NCBI GenBank assembly: GCA_039707465.1
Contig: CM077658.1
Span: 10,762,074 to 10,826,073, forward strand
From: Rhabdophis nuchalis
Taxonomy: Eukaryota; Chordata; Lepidosauria; Squamata; Natricidae
DNA length: 64,000 bases
Direction of reading: 5' to 3'
Shown: in pieces, positions 12,144 through 24,897 of the stretch
Numbering within the stretch: position 1 is the stretch's first letter
Layout of the letters: every line of letters begins with the position of its first letter
Translations under genes and position numbers: made by a program
The notes under the pieces: model-generated
The model's database searches: none
Seen by the model: only the letters and a program-made list of their open reading frames with translations
What the model was told of the DNA's origin: nothing

Positions 12144-12338
12144 CCCCACAACTTCAACCTTAAACTGTCTACCTTGGACCTCACCCGATTCCTAAGAGGT
12201 CTGTAAAGGGGGTGTGCATAAGTGCACCATAGTCCCTTCCATCCCTGTCCTTCTGTCCCCATTTATTTGTACTCGTTTCCCTTGTTCATGTCCATGTTTA
12301 TACTTATACCTGTTATCTTGTACATGTTTGTCAAACTA
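12144..12338 (+). mobile_element. LINE 3' end (same family as 34005)
   Basis: The segment from 'acttcaaccttaaactgtct' to 'acatgtttgtcaaacta' matches the 3' terminal part of the LINE at 34005-34667, including 'cctaagaggtctgtaa' at the end of the ORF. The tail is interrupted at TA (12337-12338) by the TIR element 12339-13017 and resumes as 'taaataaaat'. Confidence 0.85.
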
Positions 12339-13017
12339 CCGTATTTTTTGGAGTATAAGATGCTCTGAAGTATAAGATGCACCTAGATTTTGGGGAGGAA
12401 AACAAGGGGAAAATATCTGTGTCTGCCTCCCAGCAATTTGCCACCTTGCAACAAACAGTGCAGACAATATACACTGTTTGTAGTGTTAAAAGATATGTGC
12501 TTTCTGGAAGTATAGTTATTCTCTGCTATTTAAAAGAATACCACTTTTTTAAAGCAATAGCATTCAGGCCTCTTCAGATCAAGCCTTTATTTTTAAAAGC
12601 ATCTTCATTTTGTTAAGTTGTCTAGAATAATAATAAAGCAGTCTTTAAAAAATAAGTCTAATAATTTGAACATTCTATAGGCATTTATAGTTGTTAACAT
12701 ACCTCCTTGCAGCAAACAGCCTGATTAGCACAAGAAAAAAAAATCTGCCTCCTAGCAATTTGCCATGTGGAGCAAACAGCAAGTTTCACTTTCAATTTCT
12801 CCCGATCATCAGCTGTTTGAGGCTACAGGGATTGCTATAGCTTATTGAAGCCCCCGCAAGCCTCTGTTTGCTGCAAAGAGGTAAATTGCTGGGAGGCAGA
12901 GGCCAAAGGGTAGGGGCCGGTGGGTGGGTGGGGCTACATTCAGTGTATAAAATGCACCCACATTTTCACCCTCTTTTAGGGGGGAAAAGGGTGCGTCTTA
13001 TACTCAGAAAAATACGG
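12339..13017. mobile_element. 679-bp TIR DNA transposon, TA target
   Basis: TIRs of about 25 bp begin CCGTATTTTTTGGAGTATAA on the left and CCGTATTTTTCTGAGTATAA on the complemented right end. It is flanked by TA (12337-12338 and 13018-13019). The interior carries inverted copies of CTGCCTCCCAGCAATTT (about 12424, 12747 and complement near 12880). There is no transposase. A Tc1/mariner-type origin fits the TA duplication but is inference. Confidence 0.88.
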
Positions 13018-13051
13018 TAAATAAAATATTTTTTTTTAAAAAATGTTTTTT

Positions 13052-13525
13052 TTAAATTAAATTTATACCCCGCCCTTCTCCAAACGGACCTAGGGCGGCG
13101 CACAGGAATATTAAAATACATACAAAATCACATAAAAAATTTAAAAAACTTATTTGATAAAGATCCTGCGCTAAAACCAAATTAAAATCCCCCAAATTTA
13201 AAAACTTTCTAAAAGTCAGTATGGAGGTTACGCTAGGCCGGCTAGATGGAACAAATGTGTCTTTAGGCACTTGCGGAAGAGGCGGAGGTCAGAGATGGTG
13301 CGAAGTTCATGGGGTAAGTCGTTCCAAAGGGCTGGGCCCGCTACAGAGAAGGCTCTTCCCCTGGGTGTCGCCAGTCGGCATTGTCCGGCCGACGGCACCC
13401 TGAGAAGGCCCTCTCTGTGGGAGCGTATCGGTCTTAGGGATGTATGGGGCAGGAGACGGTCTCGCATGTAACTAGGTCCCGAGCCATGGAGCGCTTTGAA
13501 GATGGTCGTCAGGACCTTGAAGCTG
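13052..13525 (-). mobile_element. L2-like LINE 3' end
   Basis: The minus strand encodes FKALHGSGPSYMRDRLLPH, ...PALWNDLPHELRTISDLRLF and KCLKTHLFHLAGLA. These are the typical L2 ORF2 C-terminal blocks, followed by a 3' UTR with 'gggcggggtataaatttaat'. Sense copies of the same family start at 58995 and 63912. Confidence 0.88.
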
Positions 13526-14658
13526 TCTTTTAAATTCATCTTTTCTTCTCTTTTAGAACATTTTGGTATATCCTTCCCTTTCAATCCAGAGTTGGAAACT
13601 TGCCTTGCTTTTCTTAATACTCAATGCCTCTGGAAATCCCTTTCTTAAGAATCTACACATCAGCTTCCGTATAAATTCGTGCCAAACCATTTAAGATGTT
13701 GCAGAGTACAAGAAATAAATAAAAAAAACCTGTACTTTCCTTCAAAACACTGTATCTAATGTAGAAAAGCTGGAGAATACTCAAGCTGAGCAAAATGCTG
13801 GAATATTTTGTTTTGTTTTCCCTAGGAGCTTGTTAGCCTAATTTGGGCTCAGATATTTTACAGCTCGCACTGCACTGATTTGAAACACATTCCTAAAATA
13901 AACCCCTGCTAAACTTTTTAAAGGGTAATCCATCTAGTAAAGAGAAATAAATATGACATATGCCAACAATGGAAAAGAAATGAATGACATCTGATTGCTG
14001 ATGCTTGCGCAAATTCATCCTGTTTCTGTTGTGTTGTATAGGTTTAGAATGAAGTTATTTGAGAGTTAAAGATGTCCTTGTCAAGATACTTTCGTTCCAA
14101 TCTCTTAAATTAAAAAAACAAAGCTAAGTTAATATCTCCTAGAAAGACAGTTCTCTCCAGCATGGTTTTCCCCGCCTCTATATATACTTATTTGAATATG
14201 TGGAATAAGTTAAAATGGATTGGCAACCCAGATTGCATTGCAAATCCTAGAAGGGCTTTGGATCATTCACACTCTTACATCTTTCTGATTAGAACGTAAA
14301 TTCTTTCCCCAAGAATATAGACATAATTTTTTTTCCAGTTCAGAAATCAGTTCTCCATTTATGGACACTGATTGAATCTTGGAGTTACATGTTCAATACA
14401 GAGTTCTGTATTCCATCTTACAAAACAAGAAGGTGCCCTGTAATTTGAAGATAGAGTTGTGTTTCTTATTTTCCCCAGATCTTACTTTTCCTGGATTTCT
14501 ATGTCAGTACCTATTTAGGGTTTTGTAGGTAAGCCCTCTTCCCTTGGACTGGGGGTTAGAGTAGAAGACCTCCAAGGACCCAAACAGTCTCTATAATTCT
14601 ATTCTTCTTCTATGTGTGCATGTGTTATATGTTGTTGCTAATTGTCTTTTGGAATGGG
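13526..14658. other. No gene; small CR1 tail at 14545
   Basis: Mostly unique-looking A+T-rich sequence. At about 14545-14605 is a + strand CR1 3' end fragment ('agaagacctccaagga' then 'ctataattctattct'). Confidence 0.55.
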
Positions 14659-14673
14659 TTAATTAATTGATTA

Positions 14674-15025
14674 AAAGGTAAAGGTTCCCCTCCCACATGT
14701 GTGCTAGTCGTTCCTGACCCTAAGGGGCAGTGTTCATCTCTGTTTCAAAGCCAAAGAGCCAGCGCTATCCAAAGACGTCTCAATGGTCACGGTGGCCGGC
14801 ATGACTAAATGGCGAAGGCGCACGGAACGTTGTTACCTTCCCACCAAAGGTGGTTTCTATTTTCCCACTTGCATTTTTTACACGCTTTCGAACTGCTAGG
14901 TTGGCAGAAGCTGGGCCAAGTCACGGGAGCTCACTCCGTTATGTGGCACTAGGGATTTGAACCATGGAACTGCTGACCTTCTTGATCAAGAAGCTCAGCG
15001 ACTTAGCCACTGAGCCACCGCATTC
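14674..15025 (-). mobile_element. Full-length Sauria-type SINE
   Basis: In minus orientation it starts with a tRNA-like promoter (box A-like 'ggtggctcagtggctaag', box B 'ggttcaaatcc') and ends with the BovB-like tail 'gtcaggaacgactagcac' plus (AGGTAA)n. A perfect 15-bp target duplication TTAATTAATTGATTA is at 14659-14673 and 15026-15040. It is the reference copy for the family in this window. Confidence 0.95.
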
Positions 15026-15040
15026 TTAATTAATTGATTA

Positions 15041-15994
15041 GCTTTCAATTATTTTAAATCCAAGGTTTTTTTTTAAAATTGAGCTATCCATACAATCTAT
15101 CATAGTAGTTCAACACAAAGTAATTAAATGATATTGATTTAGACAGTACATGAACATTTTTCACAAAATATGTAGAAAAGCTGGTGAGGAGAGGGAGGAG
15201 TTATAAATCATTTCAATTAATGTTGATGAAAGACAGGGACATATTTTGTTAGGGCCTAAGAGAGACATGGTTCTCCTTGAACTTAATAGGTATCATATTC
15301 ATCTTTCTCGTACAATTTTTTATTTAGTTAAGTCTATTCTCCACAGCTATTGGGGTTATTTGCTATGAAGAGCAATATTTTTTAATCACTGGAATGAGTG
15401 TGGGCCAATTCCAACTTGGCATTTAGTGAAACACATCTTAAGAAAATGAAGTTTCCTGATAGGTGGTTTGTACTGCATATTTTTAAAAGTAAAAATCTAG
15501 GCAGCCATTCTCAGTTTTAAAAAAACAACAATATGTAGTATTTTTCCTACTCCACAAGAATGAGATTTTATCAAAATGGTGTTTTTATGCTTTAAATTAG
15601 AAATCCCACATTGTAGAGGGATGGATCGCTTTGATTCACTTTTTGCCAATGTGTGTAAAATAAGTATGGATACCTGAAAAGAATGTATACAAAACCTGAG
15701 TTATCTAATCATTCCTTTTATAATATTACTGCATCATATCAGGCTGTAATGCAAAACATTTCGACTACTAAAATGTTTTGATTCAGTTCAAAGAAGTTAA
15801 AAAACAGACAATGGAGGGGGGAATGCCTTGAACCAAGTAGAACTCAGCAAACCAAGCAGGTATTAGTCAATAAGATGCCATCAATGCAGTTCTAACTGTT
15901 GAGGACCATATGAACAAATTTATCTTGTCCCATTCCAGGAGATAATCCATAACTCTTCTATGGTTATTACAGCGATCTCCTTTATAGCAATAGC
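15041..15994. other. No gene or repeat recognised
   Basis: About 950 bp, A+T-rich and unique-looking. Confidence 0.5.
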
Positions 15995-16002
15995 ACTTAG
16001 AC

Positions 16003-16655
16003 CAGTGGTGGGATTCAAAAATGTTAGCAACTAGTTTTCTGCCCGGTTGCTCGTTGGGCGTGGCCATGATGGGTGTGGCCTATTTGGCCTCCTGCACCAC
16101 ATCTAGGTTGGGGGGGGGAGTTTTTGCCCTCCCCATGTTCCAGAGGCTTTCCCTGCGCCTCCTGGAAGGTGAAAACTCACCTGGAGACTCACCTGGGCTC
16201 CGGAGGGACTCTGGAAGCTGGAAACAGGCCCATTTCTGGACTTCTGGAAGGCCCATTTTTTTGCCCTCTGGATGGTGAAAACAGCCTCCCCTGGAGGCCC
16301 TGGACACCTGCAACTTCTGGTAGGCTTGTTGTTTGTCCTCCCAAGGCACCAGAGGTTTCCCTGAGCCTCCAGGAGGCTGACAATGTCCTCCCTGGGCCCT
16401 GAAGGCCCTCTGGAAGCCAAAAATGCCCCCATTTTGGGACTTCTGGAACTTCCAGAAGGCCCCTTTTTGCCCTCTCAGACCTTCTACATGGGCCTTGTAT
16501 TTACATGATTAACGGACCACGTGGAGAATCCTGGGAGAGGAGGGGCAGGGTGGGCAGAGCCAGCCATTCCTTTCAACAACCAGTTTGGCAAACCAGATGC
16601 AAAATTAGCATCTGTTTCGCCCAAACCAGTCCAAACCAGCTGAATCCCACCCCTG
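16003..16655. mobile_element. Non-autonomous hAT element
   Basis: Ends are CAGTGGTGGGATTCAAA and GCTGAATCCCACCCCTG. The 8-bp duplication ACTTAGAC is at 15995-16002 and 16656-16663. The interior is a G+C-rich series of related units with 'cttctggaaggcccattttt' and 'ttgccctc'. The ORFs inside are not transposase-like. Its close relative is at 45012-45583. Confidence 0.92.
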
Positions 16656-16690
16656 ACTTAGACTTACACATCACTTTACAATGCTTTACA

Positions 16691-16987
16691 GCTCTTCTAG
16701 TCCAAGCTTAAGCAGAAAACCCTACAACACTTCAGACAAATGGTTATTCAACCTCTTCTTAAAAAGTTCCAGTGTTGGAGCATTCACAACTTCTGGAGGC
16801 AAGTTGTTCCATTGGTTGATTGTCCTAACTGTTAGGAAATTTCTCCTAACCTTTAGTTCTAAGTTGCTTCTCCCCTTGTTCAGTTCCCACCCATTGCTTC
16901 TTGTCCTGCCCTCAGGTGCTTTGGAGAATAGCTTGACTCCCTCTTCTTTGGGGCAGCCCCTGAGATGTCGGAACACTGCTATCATGT
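16691..16987 (-). mobile_element. CR1 LINE 3' end
   Basis: The minus strand (16722-16985) encodes FSKAPEGRTRSNGWELN, then WNNLPPEVVNAPTLELFKKR. It is 5' truncated, with the 3' tail near 16691 shortened. Confidence 0.9.
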
Positions 16988-17865
16988 GACATCACTGTAC
17001 AAGTTATATAATCATATCAAGTGACTGACACGAATTATGCAATTTGTGACGTTTATACCATGATGGCTTACACATGACATCAATGTGGGTTCTGCCACAT
17101 GCGTTCGAATCAAGCAGAAGTTTCCAGGAAATTCAGAAGGATGGATTAGAAGATAAAAAGCCTCTTCCACCATATCTCTACTGCAGTTAGCATTTAATGA
17201 TTGCTATCAGTGAACTGGAGACAGACATTTATAATGGCCGTGCAAAGCAAAAAAAAATGTGCAAAGCACCATTTTTAATACTGTTGTTAAATTATGGCAC
17301 CCCCCAACTAACTTAATATGGTGTGACCTTCATTCTTAAAGACAGCTTTAGATGGGAGTAACAGTCAGACTCTGAAGTTAAAAAAAAGTCCAAACTGTTT
17401 AGAATTAAAAAAAAACATTCTCCACAATATGAAAGCAAAGAAAATAATAGAAAAATATGTAGTTTTATTGAGTGTTATGGCAGAAAAGAAATGGTTGATG
17501 CTCATGAGGGCCTTGTAATATTGGACATATGCCATTCTTTCAGAAGTAATGAAACCAACTGATTTTGAAGGGTATTTCTTAATCTCCCCCAGGGATATTA
17601 AATTTAATGGTTCCTCTCATAAAATTCCCATTTATGGTTTGCTATTGTCTCAAAGCAAGCTCAATCTTGCAGATCGCGCTCAGTCAGATGGAAAGCTGGA
17701 GCACATTGGGTCCAAACAAACCACACCACTGCATATTTATATATATATGTTTTCCCAGTCTTATCCCTGATGCATGTGTGAAAATCAGATAAAACCTTCA
17801 GGTTTTCACCGAGGGACATCTCAATATCAACATCTCGGTGTATAAGCAGTCATTTCCTATCCTAA
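16988..17865. other. No gene or repeat recognised
   Basis: About 880 bp without supported features. Confidence 0.5.
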
Positions 17866-17950
17866 AGGTAAAAGTTCCCTTCGCACATACGTGCTAGTCG
17901 TTCCTGACTTTAGGGGGTGGTGCTCATCTCCGTTTCAAGACGTTTCAGTG
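17866..17950 (-). mobile_element. Sauria-type SINE 3' fragment
   Basis: Matches only the terminal 75-85 bp of the SINE ('aaaggtaaaagttccc', 'gtgctagtcgttcctgac', 'ctcatctccgtttcaa'). Confidence 0.85.
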
Positions 17951-17953
17951 CCT

Positions 17954-18008
17954 TTGTAACTTTGAATGGTCACTAAATGAACTATTGTAAATTGAGGACC
18001 ACCTGTAT
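17954..18008. mobile_element. TIR transposon end (family of 6670)
   Basis: 'gtaactttgaatggtcacta' to 'gaggaccacctgta' matches the right end of 6670-7070. It abuts the SINE fragment. Confidence 0.7.
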
Positions 18009-20413
18009 TTCTTACAGCCAATTCGTACTAATATTCCAAGTTACTTTCCTTTATCCCCCAAATATATCCATTGCCCCCAAAACGCCCATTACTGACCAAT
18101 AATTAGAGGCACCAAGGGGCATCATCTCCATAGGGCTTCAGGCTGGGAATTTTCCCATTCTTTCCTGGAAATGCTATGGATTAAAGTAAGACCTTCTCTA
18201 TTCCGAGTGTACCACTGAGCTATTTGCCTATTCCCAATCAACAATGTTTATGCCAGCAGAGGATGTTAAGGATCGGAGCTGTTAATAAGAGGTTTTTTTT
18301 TTAATCTTCCCAAATATATTTCCTTTTTTCTTAAACCATGGGAATTTGTCTTTTGGCACTTGCCAAAACCACAGAAGAGAAGAAACATCAGTAAGTGATT
18401 AACACTGTCTGTCTTTACTGATTATTTTCAACAACTGTAAGGTAGACGTCTAGCATAGGGTCTGAACTTACTAAATGAACCTTCTCAACAACCGTCCTGT
18501 TTATAACTTCCAACACAAGCAGGGTCTATTTTTCCGCCCCGACTGAAACTTAAGGAAATGTTTTCTAGCTTACAGATGGCTAGGAAGCACAATCCAGTTG
18601 TTCTCTATGTGCATCTGTAATACCACATGTTGGATCACAAAGCAAAAAAAAAGAAAAAAAAGAAAAGAAAAAAAAAGGCCTGAAGAAGCCAAGACAATAC
18701 ACTTAAAAGAGGTTTGGAACAGATGATCATCCCAACAGCAGAAAAAGACAGTAACATGGGAAAACTTAAACGGAGGGCCACCCCCATGGAGGCATTTCAA
18801 GCATATGCAGAACAACTATTGCCTTTATCTAGAAAAGAGACCTGCCACAATTAAAAGCAGATGCTCAAATATCAATTTTCAGCCTGTAGTCTCAGGTCAC
18901 CATCTTGATCCAATGGTTGCTTAGCATTATATTCTAAGCGAGCATTTTAAGCTAGGTAAGTGACCATCATCAAGGAAATATATGCTTTATTTTTCAATGA
19001 CTTGCAAATGAAATATTGCAAAGCAGCACAGTCTCATTTGATATTCCAGCCGGCAACTGGTGTCCCTTTCTGAAACAGGCCACTCCATTCTCCCAATATT
19101 TTTTTTTTAAATATTGCGGCTCCTATTCATCCTCCCCAAAACCAAGACCAACAATTCATGGCTGCTGACTTTATTCTTGTTGATCGAGACTAAGCCACGG
19201 TTGAGGGGGGTCATTTGAGAGCAGTTGAACCGGTTTGATATCTAAGCGTGACATCCTAAGACCTGGGGATTGACAGGTCTTTCTGCTGTTCCGCTTTCCA
19301 AGATCCTATGCCTGCTTCTGCTTAGCTGATCATGGCTGAGCATCATTGGAGGTTTTTAAAAATAGACTGGACAACCATTTGACCGGGATGGTATAAAGCT
19401 CCTGACCTTAGCAGCGGGTTGAACTAGAATATTTACTGACTATGTGAACTACTAAACAATGAAGCAGTTGCCTTCGGAGGTTGTCTGAGTTGGTACAATT
19501 CAACCCTGGCAGAATGTTGGACTAAAGCTGAGCCAACCAGAATGTACACAAACAGACAGACAAACAAATAGAAACTTCTGCAACGTGATGTCGGAGATTG
19601 CTAAGCTCTTCCATGGCAGAGGCGATATCTCCAAAAATGCAATGATGTGGCCCTGAGGAGGTAGCCAATACAGTGGGGGAAATTTGTGTGTGTGTGTGTA
19701 TGTGTGTGTGTCTGATCTTGTAACAGGCCAGACAAGTCTGAATCCCTTCTATGTTTTCTGGTTAATCAACAGGCATATCAGTGCTGCCCTGAACCTTGTC
19801 TAAATGTCAGTCACTGATATTATCTTTGAAAATAATGTGCTTGAACAGTCAGCAAATGTTTCTCCATTCCACTTAAACAATTAAATAGACTTTCCATTGC
19901 AGTCTGACTCGGAAAGAAGAATGTAATCACCGAATCACCGAAACGATTTATACTGTTCGAAGGAAGGTGTCACTGGAACACATGGTAAAGTATTAGCAAA
20001 GTAGAAGCCCTCTGGGTAATTTATTATCACGTTTTCAGCATGATTTAGGATTTCAGAATAAATACTGGTTCAGAGAATGGGCTACGATCACAAACCAAGC
20101 CAGGGCACTCATTTCGAACCCCTTGTCTTAGGCTAAAAACCTTTTGTTACCTGCCAGACATTTTTCCTGCTTTTTTAAAAATTCTATCATTCTCATTACT
20201 TTTGTGAAAGAATTAGTCATATACATGTTCTGGGATAATGTCGCAAGATCCAATCTGGGTCAGTCATCGGGAACAGAAGTTTAGTCTTCTGAGTTTTCGA
20301 ACCTGTGCTAGATACCATCCTTAGGGAACTTCTCTCTCACTTCCCTGAGGATGGGCTACAGACCAAGTCGGAAAGCTCGGAGTTAACCTCTAGTCCTGGT
20401 GACCAACCCAGAT
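18009..20413. other. Long stretch without genes
   Basis: It contains an A-rich run (18641-18677), a CR1 tail fragment on + (about 19345-19433, 'ggaggtttttaaaaatagac' and 'gttgaactagaat') and a (GT)n tract at about 19685-19712. No ORF or exon signature recognised elsewhere. Confidence 0.55.
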
Positions 20414-20462
20414 TGGATCCTAAAAGAATTTGTCTTCCAAGGAAAATACAGTGAAGTGCTAC

Positions 20463-20566
20463 CCTTCCTTCCTTCCTTCCTTCCTTCCTTCCTTCCTTCC
20501 TTCCTTCCTTCCTTCCTTCCTTCCTTCCTTCCTTCCCTTCCCTTCCCTTCCCTTCCCTTCCCTTCC

Positions 20567-20617
<51 letters not shown>

Positions 20618-20618
20618 T
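20463..20618. repeat. (CCTT)n(CCCTT)n(CTTT)n microsatellite
   Basis: Three successive pyrimidine motifs in unit 1 of the tandem duplication. Confidence 0.97.
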
Positions 20619-20832
20619 TCCTTCTAGCACATATGTGGGAGGGGAACATTTACCTTTAATAGTGTAAAGAAATTGCACATGTTTTAGCTGCATCACACTA
20701 ACAAATTCACAATCCCTTCAAAACTAAGGTTGAAGGATGAGCTTTCTAAAATATATCCTGGATCCTAAAAGAATTTGTCTTCCAAGGAAAATATGGTCTT
20801 TAGTGAAAGTCTCCATGACAGAGAAGTGCTTC

Positions 20833-20988
20833 CCTTCCTTCCTTCCTTCCTTCCTTCCTTCCTTCCTTCCTTCCTTCCTTCCTTCCTTCCTTCCTTCCTT
20901 CCTTCCTTCCTTCCTTCCTTCCCTCCCTCCCTCCCTCCCTCCCTCCCTCCCTCCCTCCCTCCCTTTCTTTCTTTCTTTCTTTCTTTTC
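20833..20988. repeat. (CCTT)n(CCCT)n(CTTT)n microsatellite
   Basis: The same array in unit 2. Its middle motif is CCCT rather than CCCTT and the CTTT block is shorter, so the copies have diverged by slippage. Confidence 0.97.
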
Positions 20989-21126
20989 CTTCTAGCACAT
21001 ATGTGGGAGGGGAACATTTACCTTTAATAGTGTAAATAAATTGTGCACGTTTTAGCTGCATCACACTAACAAATTCACAATCCCTTCAAAACTAAGGTTG
21101 AAGGATGAGCTTTCTAAAATATATCC

Positions 21127-22426
21127 TGATTCTAAGCTGTATTTCCAATGAAAGACACTTTTTAGTGCTAGCCACTTTACCCTAGCCATGTAAATCTTGT
21201 ATATTCCATCAGAGTATTTATTGTTCTTTGTGTTTCAGTATTTGAGAAGAGGGTATCTGTTTACCATCATTCCTGAGTCAGACCATTTCTTCGTGGGCTA
21301 AATATACATGGAGTTTTGTCCTCCTTTTGCCTCTGGTAACCACCCTGAAGTTTAGGCTATCAAAGATAAGTTGAAACCATTTCTTCTTTCTTCTTCCTTT
21401 CTTTGAGAAATGTGTCTTTGGGGCGTGTAAGCAAAAGATTTCCATTATCTGCCCCTTGGTGAGGCATGAAATATAATCTGGCTCTTTTCATTCAATTAAC
21501 GGGTTTTTTTCCCCCCCTTTGGAACAATAAAGCCTCTTGTCTCCAGAGGTCTCACTGGGTATATATCTGCATTCAGGGTAATATTTTCCCTTAAACTCAC
21601 TAAAAGCCTATCAACGAATATGAGCAGGGGGGGGGGGGGAAGTAGGTATATAAGGGTTTGGACAAGGATATATCCCACCCTCCCGCATATTATTTTTAGG
21701 TAAAGCTGCAATAACATCTTTAAAAGAGCAGGAAATGTAGTTTCTGTAGATTACAAGTTAGTAAGTGAAGAGTTGAAATGAGTATACCATGCAGCTCAGG
21801 AATAGGCGAGCCTTTAAGTGCTTTGGACTGCCAGATAATGCTGAGAAATGCTCTGCCTGAATGTTTATAAATATTTTTCTCTTGGATAATTATTTTGTTG
21901 TAGGTGTAAATATGATTGTCCCAAGGGCCAGACAGAGAATGAGATTATGCCTATGTAGCAAGTACAAAAATGCTCTGATGTACTGTAGGTGTTTGCATTA
22001 AACAGTCAAACACATTTAGATTTGCTGCAGCAATAGCTGCTGGGCAAAACTTTGCATCATTTAAGAATAGAAGTTAATAATTTCCCTCCATCTATTATTT
22101 TAGGTAAAGCTACAGTAATGTCTAACAACATTTCTGATAGCTACTCTTGAATATTAAAACCCTTTAATGAAATAAGGAAACGGTTGTTGGTCTTGAAAAT
22201 TCCCTTGAAAGGTTAGCCTTTTTCTTCCTTCCTCTGATTCACGGGGTTCTATGAAAAATAAATTGATAGGGAATCTTTTAAGTTTTCTGGAAGGAGGGAA
22301 CACAAGAAACAATAAATATGTGAATCTCCTTGTCTCCTCCAGCTAATGAAAGTACTACCTTGTTTTGTATACTGAGTTATGGGTGGTCTAAATAATAAAC
22401 CTAAATATGCTCTTGTGTAATATCTT
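21127..22426. other. No gene or repeat recognised
   Basis: 1.3 kb, A+T-rich, with a poly-G run near 21628. No coding or repeat signal that I can support. Confidence 0.5.
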
Positions 22427-22429
22427 TGT

Positions 22430-22495
<66 letters not shown>

Positions 22496-22633
22496 ACCTA
22501 CCTACCTACCTCTATGTACCTAACCACCCATCATCCATCCATCCATCCATCCATCCATCCATCCATCCATCCATCCATCCATCCATCATCTGTCATCTAC
22601 CTACCTCTATTTACATATCTATCTATCATCTAT
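22427..22633. repeat. (CTGC)n(CTAC)n(CATC)n complex microsatellite
   Basis: CTGC units to about 22494, CCTA units, then CATC units (22532-22588) and CTAT/CTAC remnants. The ORFs over it are artefacts. Confidence 0.96.
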
Positions 22634-22696
22634 GTAACTGATTTTAAAATAGAATTGTTTGGAAGACATCTATCAATTAGCAAGCTTTTCTTTCTG

Positions 22697-22842
22697 TTTG
22701 CCGCAGCATACAGTCATGCTGGCCACATGACCACAGCAGTATCTTCATCGGATATCAGCTCCCTTGGCTATGAAACAGAGATGAGATCACCCCCCTAGAG
22801 TCAGACATGACTGGTTCATAGAAATCGTTACCTTTATCTTTT
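22697..22842 (+). mobile_element. Sauria-type SINE 3' fragment
   Basis: Contains 'catgctggccacatgacc', 'gaaacagagatgaga', 'tagagtcagacatgactgg' and 'tacctttatctttt'. Only the 3' 40% of the element remains. Confidence 0.85.
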
Positions 22843-24897
22843 TTCCTCCAATTCTCGGAGTCTATTCTAACCACAATCACTGAAAAGCTGTGGCATAGTT
22901 TCTTGCATTTGAAGTGGAAACTGTGCCAAAATTATAATGGAAGCCTCCAGGTAATTTAGCATAGAAAAAGAATAACCCCCAAATATCTCTAAAAGAAAGG
23001 AAGGATATTCTGATCTTGTTACTTTGCCATCTTATTCTGCAATTAAATAAACAAAGACTTAAATAAAGACTGCATTATATGGAAACTCCACTAAATTTGC
23101 CATCATTATCTGATTGCATTCAACATTTAACAGTCTACCCAATGCCAATTTGGTGGCAATATGGTGGAATCCAAAGAGATTTAAATGATAACTGAACCTT
23201 CAAAATCATCCATCTCAATTAATGGAATTATTAGTTTTCTCTCCTTGCACATTTGAATGTTGTACGTTTCACTCTTTTTCAGCCCCCTTATGAATACAAA
23301 TATGAATATTGGTAGAATATCATCTGTCATATTTATTTTTAAAAGCTGATTCTCACACATTACTTTAAAGACGAGGCTTAAGTTTTGGATGGCAGATGAA
23401 ATGAACTTATACTACAGATAAAACCTCCAAAGGAATGAATCTCGTAATAAATAATGTATCCCACACAACTCAAAATAAATACAACATGCCTCTTTGATAA
23501 TGGCGTATTTGGAGAAGTGTACATAAATTTTGTAGACAAAGCTAAACCAAACGCTGGAGTTTTATGAAAAACATATCTGTCATTTTATATTTTAATCAAT
23601 TTTACTTGTGATATTATTTCATTCTGACTTCTTTTTGTTTTTTTTTCAAATGGATGATTCACTTACAGTGACACTGCATCCTATGCCTCTTGTTTCTTGT
23701 CATGTCGGGGCTCCATAAATATTTATACTATGATTACTATTGTAGAAGGAATATAAATTATTTGATATAACAAGATTGAAATGTGGTAAGAATTTGCTGT
23801 GCCCACTTGTATAAAAGTACAAATTTATCAAAAGTAGAGTGGACTTTGGAACAGCTCCCAGAAAAAGGAGGATCCAAATATGGAACTGAGAGAATAGCAA
23901 TATTTTAAACCAAATTCTTGAAGGGCTATAGATGCTCTATTTTGCTAAATTTCCAAAGTTGTTGACATAGAAGTTACAAGGCGTTTTTACACAGTCCTAC
24001 TCCAAAATAAATCACACCGAGCAAAATGCATATCTTTTTTTTAAGGATGGTCTTACAAAAACCGACATAACTAACCAAGAAACCGAATATTCTAGGTGGT
24101 ATCTCTCCTTAAATAAGGTAAATAGGAATGCTCGCCTAGTAAGTGATTTGAAACGTATGCTTACATTTTAAGCTGGAAGACACGGCGATTAAGGGTCCTG
24201 GTAGAAGAGAAATAATTTCAGCTGGTTCAGTGATTGACCATGGAATTTGAAGACTTTGTGGTCTCAGAGCTGCAGATTTTCCATGTCGCTGGTCCCATTG
24301 CCTTGATTCAGCATTAAGCTGGGATCAGAGGGGGAAAATATGTAATCATCTATAGGAACTAATTGCAGCTTTAGTGGCTAAGCTAACTTTCAAAGATGCA
24401 GAAGGACCAGTCTCTCTGAATAATGCATGTGGCAGGGATGATTGACTTTTGAGGAGAAGGGAGGGCTGGATTTCCTGGTGCTGGGAAAGTATGGTAGACA
24501 TTTCAGGAATGATAACCTAGTAAGTGGCAGAAAAGATGCGGTTTTCGTACGGATGGGAACTGTGACTTGAGGGGCTTCATGGAGATTGTCTTGATGGGCC
24601 AGCCGATATGCATTGGGTAGGGTTGGTCTTGCAATTGACGCATCTGGGCAGGATTTTGAATTTTTCGTTTTCAGCATTTTTCATATGAAATATGGGCGGA
24701 ATGAGAGGACAGAGACGGGTCACAGAAAAAAAAAATAGTTGCACATGGCTAAACAACCCAGAAATTAAATCTTATCTGTGGTGGATAAATCTAAATCAAC
24801 TTTCACAGTGATAAATAAAAATCGCCTTCCAGTTGTAAAGACGTTACACCAGCCTTATGAAAATTTTGTCTTACATGTTCAGGTTTTACCCATTAAT
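22843..24897. other. 2 kb without recognised features
   Basis: Unique-looking A+T-rich DNA. The ORFs (23700-23900, 24390-24677, both minus) are short and unrecognisable. Confidence 0.5.

Larger units (their letters stand above)
20414..21126. repeat. Tandem duplication, two ~350-bp units
   Basis: Unit 1 is 20414-20758 and unit 2 is 20759-21126. Both begin TGGATCCTAAAAGAATTTG and end 'gctttctaaaatatatcc'. Apart from a 24-26 bp length difference near the start and different microsatellite lengths they are nearly identical, indicating a recent duplication. Confidence 0.93.

Noticed and set aside
16021..16432. Pro/Gly/Arg-rich ORFs on both strands
   Set aside because: They lie inside the non-coding hAT element 16003-16655 with internal G+C-rich repeats.
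20337..21064. Lys/Glu/Arg/Gly or Pro/Ser/Phe/Leu repeat proteins
   Set aside because: Microsatellite translations within the tandem duplication.
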